Assembly: GCF_900114545.1 (NCBI RefSeq) | Contig: NZ_FOTI01000006.1 | Location: 1-64,000, forward strand | DNA length: 64,000 bases | Origin: Halanaerobium salsuginis | GTDB lineage: Bacteria; Bacillota; Halanaerobiia; Halanaerobiales; Halanaerobiaceae | Direction of reading: 5' to 3' | Shown here: positions 58,300 through 64,000 of the stretch, piece by piece | Numbering within the stretch: the first letter of the stretch is position 1 | Layout of the letters: every line of letters starts with the position of its first letter | The notes under the pieces: model-generated | Told to the model about the DNA's origin: nothing | The model's database searches: none | What the model saw: the letters and a program-made list of their open reading frames with translations, nothing else | Made by a program: the position numbers and the translations under genes

Positions 58300-59808
58300 A
58301 TGGAATTTATTTTGATTATTATAGCTTCATTATTATTAAGTTTACCTCTTTATTTGCCTGGTCTATTTTTTGCAAGTTGGTTTGCATTTTTGCCTATTTA
58401 TTTTTTAAGCAGGAGGCTTGACTTTAGACATGGGTTAATTAGTATTTTTATAGTTGGTTTACTTAATGCTGCGCTTAGCTTTTATTGGTTGTATCAACCT
58501 CTTAAAAATCAACTTTCTATGCCTTTTTCCTTTAATTTTTTATTATTATTAATTTATTTTATTATTTCAGCTTTATTTATTAGCATCTGGTTTATAGTTA
58601 ATAAATTCTTACAGCCAAAAGCTTCTTATAGCCCTTTAATAGCTGCTTTAAGCTGGAGCTGTCTTGAATATTTACGTTTTAATTTTTTAGACTTAAATCC
58701 TTTTGCTTATCTTGGTTATACTCAAACTAATTTTACTTATTTAATGAAATTTGCTTCTTTTGGAGGAATGTTTTTAGTATCTTTTTTAACAGTTTTAATT
58801 GGTGGATATTTAGTAAAGATATTTATTAATCCTTCTTTTAAGAGAGCTGTACCTTTATTATTGATTTTATTTTTCATTTTTACATTTCCTCATTTTTATT
58901 ATGCAGCTGCTCCAGCTGCTAAAGCTGGTCCAGAAATTGATCTTTTAATAAATAATGATTCAGCAAATTTTATTAATAGACAAATTAATGATAGATTTAA
59001 TCTATTAGATGAGGAAATAACCACATTAGCTAAGTTAATTAATTCCAGTAATAGCAAATATTTATTTACAGCGGCTAATTCTCTGCATTTTGATCTACCC
59101 AGGAATGGATATTATAGAACGCAATTTTTAGATAAAATAACTAAATCACAACAGGATACTTATCTTCAATTAGGAGTTAATAGCTATAGAAAAGCTGGTT
59201 TTAAAGAACGGAATTCTTTTTCATTATTATTAGATCCAGATTTAGAAGTTAAATATAGGCTGCCAAAAAACAATAATATTTTAGCTGGATTACAAATTTT
59301 TGCTAAAAAACATCTGCAAAAAATATTAGCTAATCAGATTGACTTTAAAATAAATCCAGTCAGCAGTCAATTTATTGAATTACCAGATTTCAGTTATTTA
59401 AATTTAATCACAGATGAGATTTTTACGCCTCTAGCTGTTAGTAGAGTAAATCTAGATAAAAATTATAATTTGCTAATTTATACAGCTGACAACAGTGATT
59501 TTAGGGGGGTAGTTTACAATAACCTGAGCTGGTCTGCAGCAGTCATGAGAGCGGCTGAAAGCAGAATATCTGTTGTTGCAGCAGTTAGTTCTGGTTATAG
59601 TGGTTATATTAATTTTGGCGCTAAGTCAGTAAAGAAGGTAAGACTGGCCCGGGGATTAATTTCAGTTAAACCTGCTTTAATAAATTATCAGACCTATTAT
59701 GAAAAACAGCCTGATCGAGTTATTAATTTCTTATTAGTTATGCTGGCAGTAATATTTATTTTAAAATTATTATTTATTATAGCAGCAAAAAGAGACAGCA
59801 GAAATTAA
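58300..59808 (+). CDS. Degenerate apolipoprotein N-acyltransferase (Lnt) homologue
   Basis: About 502 residues: six or so N-terminal membrane spans (to about 200), an extracytoplasmic nitrilase-like domain (about 212-465), and a last span near 475-492, the layout of Lnt. AVMRAAESRISVVAAVSSGYSG matches the Lnt run before the C-terminal span. Catalytic residues are gone: the glutamate position reads A258 (FTAANS), the lysine loop KYRLPKNN lacks its pattern, and the cysteine position is T371 (NLITDEIF for LICYE-F). It may be a scaffold or have another role. Start ATG 58300 has GGTGGAGG seven bases before. Stops overlap with rqcH. Confidence 0.8.
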   Translation: MEFILIIIASLLLSLPLYLPGLFFASWFAFLPIYFLSRRLDFRHGLISIFIVGLLNAALSFYWLYQPLKNQLSMPFSFNFLLLLIYFIISALFISIWFIVNKFLQPKASYSPLIAALSWSCLEYLRFNFLDLNPFAYLGYTQTNFTYLMKFASFGGMFLVSFLTVLIGGYLVKIFINPSFKRAVPLLLILFFIFTFPHFYYAAAPAAKAGPEIDLLINNDSANFINRQINDRFNLLDEEITTLAKLINSSNSKYLFTAANSLHFDLPRNGYYRTQFLDKITKSQQDTYLQLGVNSYRKAGFKERNSFSLLLDPDLEVKYRLPKNNNILAGLQIFAKKHLQKILANQIDFKINPVSSQFIELPDFSYLNLITDEIFTPLAVSRVNLDKNYNLLIYTADNSDFRGVVYNNLSWSAAVMRAAESRISVVAAVSSGYSGYINFGAKSVKKVRLARGLISVKPALINYQTYYEKQPDRVINFLLVMLAVIFILKLLFIIAAKRDSRN

Positions 59809-59829
59809 TCTGCTGTCATTTTTTTTATT
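59794..59829. terminator. Shared bidirectional terminator inside two convergent stops
   Basis: GACAGCAGA (59794-59802) pairs with TCTGCTGTC (59809-59817); T runs lie at 59819-59826 on the plus side and a T-rich stretch on the minus side. The loop AATTAA contains both stop codons, TAA 59806-59808 (plus) and TTA 59805-59807 (minus). Confidence 0.88.
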
Positions 59830-61553
59830 ACTTCTAGATCTGGATCAATATAAATTGTCTGATAATTATCATAATAGACAAGACCAGGTTTTGCTCCTTT
59901 AGGTTTATTGACATTTTCTACCTGGGTATAATCTATTGGAACATTTTTTGATTGTCGTGCCTTACTGTAGTATGCAGCCAGAACAGCAGCTTCATTTATT
60001 GTTTGTTCAGGAACATCTTTAGCTGTATCACGCTTAATTATCACATGTGAGCCAGCTATTGTTTTGGTATGCAGCCAGAGATCACCTTGATTAGCAATTT
60101 TTTTAGTTAATTGATCATTTTGACGATTATTTCTACCAACTAAAATTTGGTAACCATCGCTAGAAATAAATTTGCGTGGTTTTAAACGAGCTGTTTGCTT
60201 TTTGCGATTTTTTTTCTGCTGTTTTTTAATATATCCTTCATCTTTCAGCTCATCTTTTATTTCATCAAGATCATTTAAAGTTTCAGCCTGTTCGATATTT
60301 AAACTAACCTGGTTTAAATATTTTTCTTCATGTCTTAATTTAGCAATTTCTCTTTTTAAATGTTTCACACTTTTTTTAAGCTTATTATATTTTTTGAAAT
60401 ATTTTTGAGCATTTTCAGAGGCAGTTAAATCTGGTCTTAGTTTGATTTTTAGTTTAGACTGGTCAGAAGAATAATAATCAGTAACTTCAACTTCATTACT
60501 ACCTTTTTTAATTTGATAAATATTAGCAGTAATTAATTCACCGTATTTTTTATATTTTTCAGCATTTTTACTGTCCGCTAATTGTTGCTTTAACTTTTCC
60601 TGTTTTTTAATGGTTTTTTGCAGATAATTATTAACTACTTTGTTTACTTCTCTAATTGAATGATTTAATTTTTTGTTTTTTAAGAAGTTCTTATAATAGT
60701 AGTCCATCATTTCATCAAAATCAGTAAATCTTTTGCTTTCGGTAACTTTCCTATAATTTAAAGGGAAAGCTGAAATATAATCTAATTTATGATCTGTTAA
60801 ACCAATTATAGCTTGATATTCTTGCTGTTTAATTAAAGTAGTTAAATTCAAGAAAGATTTAGCTAAACTTTCTTTATCCGCCCTAGATAAATCTTGATAA
60901 TTTAAGCCACTTTCTATACCAGCACGATGAACAATCTCTCGAGCTGAATAAGGACCGATACCTCTGAAATTAAACATTACAGCTCTAAATGATGCCTGAT
61001 TAAAGTCGGCTGGAATAGCTGTTAAGAAATCAAATTTATTTTGAGGAACTAAAGGATTTATTTTTTGCTGACCGGGAGGATAATGATAATTAACTCCAGG
61101 ATATAGTTCTCTTTCACTACTCTGTTTATTGGTAATTCTTTTCATAGCATCTAAAACTATTTCTTTATCATCAAGTAAAATAACATTACTATATTTACCC
61201 ATTAATTCTGCAATTAATTTATATTCTTTTCCTCTTTTTTCTATATTAATTTCAATTATTCTTTCAAATTCAGGTTGAATTATTTTTGTGATATAAGAAT
61301 TTTTAAGATATTTTCTTAACAGCATACAAAAGTCAGGGGGATAAGCAGGAAATTCGTAATCTAAATTAGTTAGATTGATTCTCGCCCCTTCTGCATCAGT
61401 AGAAATTAATAATTGCAGATTTTTATTTTGCTGTCTTAATCTGACAATCAACTGTTTTTGTTCAATTTGATACACTTTTTCTATTCTTGCTCCAATAATT
61501 TTTGCTTGTAGATTATCTTTAAGGGCAGATAGTAAGATCCCATCAAAAGCCAT
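59805..61553 (-). CDS. rqcH: Ribosome quality control protein RqcH (NEMF/NFACT family)
   Basis: A 582-residue protein that binds obstructed 50S subunits and recruits tRNA-Ala to add C-terminal alanine tails. NFACT-N domain (1-200; start MAFDGILLSALKDNL), helix-hairpin-helix region, long coiled coil (about 290-440), NFACT-R domain (about 455-565; SSDGYQILVGRNNRQND, DLWLHTKTIAGSHVII). ATG 61553 is used: TTGGAG is about nine bases upstream, while the GTG at 61562 overlaps it. Older annotations call it fibronectin-binding protein A. YlmH, a second RQC factor, is encoded in this window. Confidence 0.93.
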   Translation of the reverse strand: MAFDGILLSALKDNLQAKIIGARIEKVYQIEQKQLIVRLRQQNKNLQLLISTDAEGARINLTNLDYEFPAYPPDFCMLLRKYLKNSYITKIIQPEFERIIEINIEKRGKEYKLIAELMGKYSNVILLDDKEIVLDAMKRITNKQSSERELYPGVNYHYPPGQQKINPLVPQNKFDFLTAIPADFNQASFRAVMFNFRGIGPYSAREIVHRAGIESGLNYQDLSRADKESLAKSFLNLTTLIKQQEYQAIIGLTDHKLDYISAFPLNYRKVTESKRFTDFDEMMDYYYKNFLKNKKLNHSIREVNKVVNNYLQKTIKKQEKLKQQLADSKNAEKYKKYGELITANIYQIKKGSNEVEVTDYYSSDQSKLKIKLRPDLTASENAQKYFKKYNKLKKSVKHLKREIAKLRHEEKYLNQVSLNIEQAETLNDLDEIKDELKDEGYIKKQQKKNRKKQTARLKPRKFISSDGYQILVGRNNRQNDQLTKKIANQGDLWLHTKTIAGSHVIIKRDTAKDVPEQTINEAAVLAAYYSKARQSKNVPIDYTQVENVNKPKGAKPGLVYYDNYQTIYIDPDLEVIKKMTAD

Positions 61554-61658
61554 TTTTATCACTCCAATTTAGCTTTCTAAATATTATTTTAGTTTAACTT
61601 TAGTTTACTTTAGTATAAAAGAAAGTTTGCTGTGAGTCAATCATGATCTTTAATTCCC

Positions 61659-61687
61659 TTGTCAAAAAAGAACTGCTGTGGTATTAT
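61659..61687 (+). promoter_or_regulatory. Sigma-A promoter of remA-gmk-rpoZ
   Basis: TTGTCA (61659-61664) and TATTAT (61682-61687) are 17 bases apart, each with five of six consensus bases. Transcription would begin near 61694, 65 bases before remA. Confidence 0.8.
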
Positions 61688-61758
61688 TAATAAAAGATAA
61701 AAATCGAGTATTGAGTAGCTTTTTAAATATAAATAGAGATTTTAGGAGGTAATAAAAG

Positions 61759-62004
61759 ATGGATGTTAGTTTAATTAATATTGGATTTGGCAATATTATT
61801 GCAGCAAACAGAGTTATTGCGGTTGTAAGTCCAGAATCAGCACCAATCAAGAGAATTATTCAGGAAGCAAGAGAAAGAGGCATGTTGATTGATGCTACCT
61901 ATGGTCGTAGAACAAGAGCTGTTATTATTACTGATAGTGATCATGTAGTTTTATCTGCAATTCAGCCAGAAACTGTTTCCCACCGCCTGGAAGATGATAA
62001 ATAA
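61759..62004 (+). CDS. remA: Extracellular matrix regulator RemA (DUF370)
   Basis: An 81-residue DNA-binding protein nearly identical in plan to Bacillus Rem[30 protein letters not shown] and [20 protein letters not shown]. In Bacillus it activates biofilm matrix and osmoprotection genes; here its targets are unknown. Conserved gene order remA-gmk-rpoZ-coaBC. Start ATG follows TAGGAGG. Confidence 0.95.
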   Translation: MDVSLINIGFGNIIAANRVIAVVSPESAPIKRIIQEARERGMLIDATYGRRTRAVIITDSDHVVLSAIQPETVSHRLEDDK

Positions 62005-62020
62005 AGTGGAGGTTAGATAA

Positions 62021-62596
62021 ATGAACAGAGGAATCTTATTTGTATTATCTGGCCCGTCTGGAGTGGGAAAAAATACTGTACTAGATGAATTATTTGAAAA
62101 CTTTTCCGGTGTTTCTTATTCAGTTTCTGCTACTACTCGACAGGCTAGGAATGGAGAAATTGACGGAGAAGATTATTTTTTTATTTCTGAACAAAAATTT
62201 AAAGAGATTGAAGCAAACAATGGTTTTATTGAAAGTGCCAAGGTTCATGGGCACTGTTACGGAACCCCCAAAAAGTTTGTTGATGAGCGGTTAGCTAAAG
62301 GTGAAGATATAATTTTAGAAATAGACACTCAGGGTGCTAAGCAGGTAAGAAAGAAATATCCTGAAGCTGTTTATATTTTTTTGCTGCCGCCTTCTCTAAA
62401 AGAGCTCGAAAATAGACTTGATAAAAGAGGCTCTGAAGACGCAAAAACAAAGAATATTCGTCTTCATAATGCACGGCAAGAACTTAAAGAGGTACATAAT
62501 TATGATTATGAGGTTGTTAATGACAGCCTGGCTGAAGCAGTCAGGAAAATAAAAAAAATTATTGTTGCTGAACAAGAAAGGAGAGATCAGGAATGA
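62021..62596 (+). CDS. gmk: Guanylate kinase
   Basis: A 191-residue enzyme phosphorylating GMP. P-loop GPSGVGKNTV at the N-terminus; asparagine stands where most have serine or threonine. TTRQARNGEIDGEDYFF is the GMP-binding region and LEIDTQGAKQV follows. Overlaps rpoZ by four bases. Confidence 0.95.
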   Translation: MNRGILFVLSGPSGVGKNTVLDELFENFSGVSYSVSATTRQARNGEIDGEDYFFISEQKFKEIEANNGFIESAKVHGHCYGTPKKFVDERLAKGEDIILEIDTQGAKQVRKKYPEAVYIFLLPPSLKELENRLDKRGSEDAKTKNIRLHNARQELKEVHNYDYEVVNDSLAEAVRKIKKIIVAEQERRDQE

Positions 62597-62793
62597 TTAA
62601 TCAACCTTCTGCAGAAAAGCTGTCCACGAAAGCAGATAGTCTTTATACTATAATTATTATGGCAGCTAAAAGGGCCAGACAATTAAATGGTAATGAGAAC
62701 TATTTGTTAGAAAAATATCGCAGTCATAAAATTGTTTCGCGTAGTTTAGAAGAAATTGAAAAAGATAAAATAAACTATCGAAAACATGAATAA
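62593..62793 (+). CDS. rpoZ: RNA polymerase omega subunit
   Basis: A 66-residue protein with the omega N-terminus pattern (LYTIIIMAAKRARQL). It assists folding of the beta' subunit. ATG overlaps the gmk stop as ATGA, so translation is coupled. coaBC follows after 55 bases. Confidence 0.9.
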   Translation: MINQPSAEKLSTKADSLYTIIIMAAKRARQLNGNENYLLEKYRSHKIVSRSLEEIEKDKINYRKHE

Positions 62794-62848
62794 AAGTTTA
62801 TTTTTTAAGTAAAGTGATGGTGATTTTTCAATATTTAAGGAGGAGAAA

Positions 62849-64000
62849 ATGGCTGCTAATATTGTTTTAGGAGTAACAGGCGGCATAGCTGCTTATAAAA
62901 TGCTGCAGGTTGCCAGTAATCTAACTAAATTAAATCATAATGTTTATACGATTATGACGGAATCTGCTACTAAGTTTATTAATCCTCTGACTTTTCATTC
63001 ACTGACTCATCTCCCGGTTGAAACAGACTTGTTTTCAAGTACAAGTAATGAAGTTAAACATATTGAACTTGCTGATCAGGCAGATGTATTTTTAATAGCG
63101 CCTGCTTCAGCAAATTTTTTAGGTAAAGCTGCAGCTGGAATTGCTGATGATTTATTAACAACAGTAATTTTAGCCAGCCGGGCACCGATCATAGTTGCAC
63201 CATCAATGAATGTGCATATGTTTGAAAATCAGATTGTACAACAAAATATGACTGTTCTGGCTGAGCGTGGTTATCAGATAATATCCCCAGCTGCTGGTTA
63301 TTTAGCTTGTGGATATACTGGTAAAGGCAGGCTGCCAGAACCAGAATTACTTGTTGAAGCTGTTTTAAAAGAATTAAGCAAAAAAGATTTAACTGGTAAA
63401 AATATCTTAATTACAGCTGGACCAACTAGAGAAGCAATTGATCCAGTTAGATTTATCAGCAATAATTCTAGCGGTAAAATGGGATATGCCTTAGCTAAAG
63501 CTGCTGCTTATCGAGGGGCAGATGTTACTTTAATTTCTGGTCCGACTGCTTTAACTCCTCCAGTTGGAGTTAACTATATTGCTGTTAAAACTGCTGCTGA
63601 AATGAAAACAGAAGTAGATAATAATTTTTCTAAATCGGATATTACAATTATGGCTGCAGCTGTTGCTGATTATAGACCACTGCAGACAAACTCGGAAAAG
63701 TTAAAAAAGTCTACTGGGAATCTAAAAGTTGAGTTAACAAGAACTACTGATATTTTAGCCGAAATAGCTAAAAATAAAAGAAAAGATCAATTAGTAGTAG
63801 GTTTTGCTGCTGAAAGCCAGAATTTGTTAGCTAATGCTCAGAAAAAATTAGAAGAAAAAGCAGCAGATTTTATTATTGCAAATGATATTAGTTTACCGGA
63901 TCTCGGTTTTGGTAGTAATAATAATAAAATTACAATCTTAACTGGAGAGTCTAAAACTACTCTGCCGGTACAGAGCAAAGAAAAACTGGCCCATAAGATT
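62849..64000 (+). CDS. coaBC: Phosphopantothenoylcysteine decarboxylase/synthase CoaBC (3' end outside window)
   Basis: Bifunctional coenzyme A enzyme; 384 codons are present and the frame is open to the window end. N-terminal CoaC flavoprotein: GVTGGIAAYK, the SMNVHMFENQIV substrate motif, and the ACGYTGKGRLPEP catalytic-cysteine segment. CoaB domain from about residue 185: LITAGPTREAIDPVRFISNNSSGKMG, AAAVADYRP. ATG preceded by TAAGGAGG. The final residues of CoaB are beyond 64000. Confidence 0.95.
   Translation, partial: MAANIVLGVTGGIAAYKMLQVASNLTKLNHNVYTIMTESATKFINPLTFHSLTHLPVETDLFSSTSNEVKHIELADQADVFLIAPASANFLGKAAAGIADDLLTTVILASRAPIIVAPSMNVHMFENQIVQQNMTVLAERGYQIISPAAGYLACGYTGKGRLPEPELLVEAVLKELSKKDLTGKNILITAGPTREAIDPVRFISNNSSGKMGYALAKAAAYRGADVTLISGPTALTPPVGVNYIAVKTAAEMKTEVDNNFSKSDITIMAAAVADYRPLQTNSEKLKKSTGNLKVELTRTTDILAEIAKNKRKDQLVVGFAAESQNLLANAQKKLEEKAADFIIANDISLPDLGFGSNNNKITILTGESKTTLPVQSKEKLAHKI

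Overview
The window is an AT-rich, gene-dense bacterial chromosome segment with Firmicute gene order throughout: a dcw (division and wall) cluster with an MraZ operator, murE with the meso-DAP motif DNPR, an ylmEGH-divIVA tail, an isoleucine T-box in front of ileS, a PerR-type Fur protein, and remA-gmk-rpoZ-coaBC. A V-type ATPase operon, an anaerobic glycerol/dihydroxyacetone locus, an oxygen-reducing flavodiiron protein, the absence of spoIIGA/sigE/sigG after ftsZ, and Lnt-like and HlyD-like envelope proteins point to an anaerobic, probably non-sporulating, possibly diderm member of the Halanaerobiales (Halanaerobium-like). That placement is inference from gene content. No mobile element, CRISPR array, integrase or tRNA was seen.

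Layout. 1-332: 3' end of 23S rRNA, then 5S rRNA. 333-13322: glycerol/DHA region with a promoter, a strong leader terminator, glpF, glpK, a GlpA/GlpB/DUF1667 glycerol-3-phosphate dehydrogenase set, a chemoreceptor, glpP (antiterminator), dhaKLM and ptsH-ptsI. 13353-17994: an AhpD-like/RNase H fusion, perR with its own promoter and operator, trpS, ddl, dinB. 18163-34378: mraZ, rsmH, ftsL, PBP/spoVD, murE, murF, mraY, murD, ftsW, murG, murC, ftsQ, ftsA, ftsZ. 34415-37694: HlyD-like protein, ylmE, ylmG, ylmH, divIVA; sepF is missing. 37727-40920: promoter, T-box, ileS, terminator. 40988-51682: OmpR-type two-component system running into a nine-gene V-ATPase operon. 51710-64000: MATE exporter (minus), lspA, rluD, flavodiiron protein, EF-G-like GTPase, a degenerate Lnt homologue, rqcH (minus), remA, gmk, rpoZ, coaBC (cut by the window end).

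How the genes fit together. Glycerol enters by GlpF, is phosphorylated by GlpK and oxidised by the GlpAB-like flavoproteins. Dihydroxyacetone is phosphorylated by DhaKL using phosphate passed from PEP through EI, HPr and DhaM, all encoded in one run. GlpK keeps the histidine that HPr phosphorylates in Gram-positive bacteria, and GlpP lies downstream of a leader terminator that it probably overrides, so glycerol use looks doubly controlled by G3P and PTS state.

The least expected items are the leader terminator/alternative hairpin before glpF, the AhpD-RNase H fusion with both active sites intact, the Lnt homologue that has lost its catalytic cysteine and glutamate, an orphan HlyD-like protein where sepF-region genes are expected, the two-component system attached to the V-ATPase operon, and a hairpin terminator shared by two convergent genes with overlapping stop codons.
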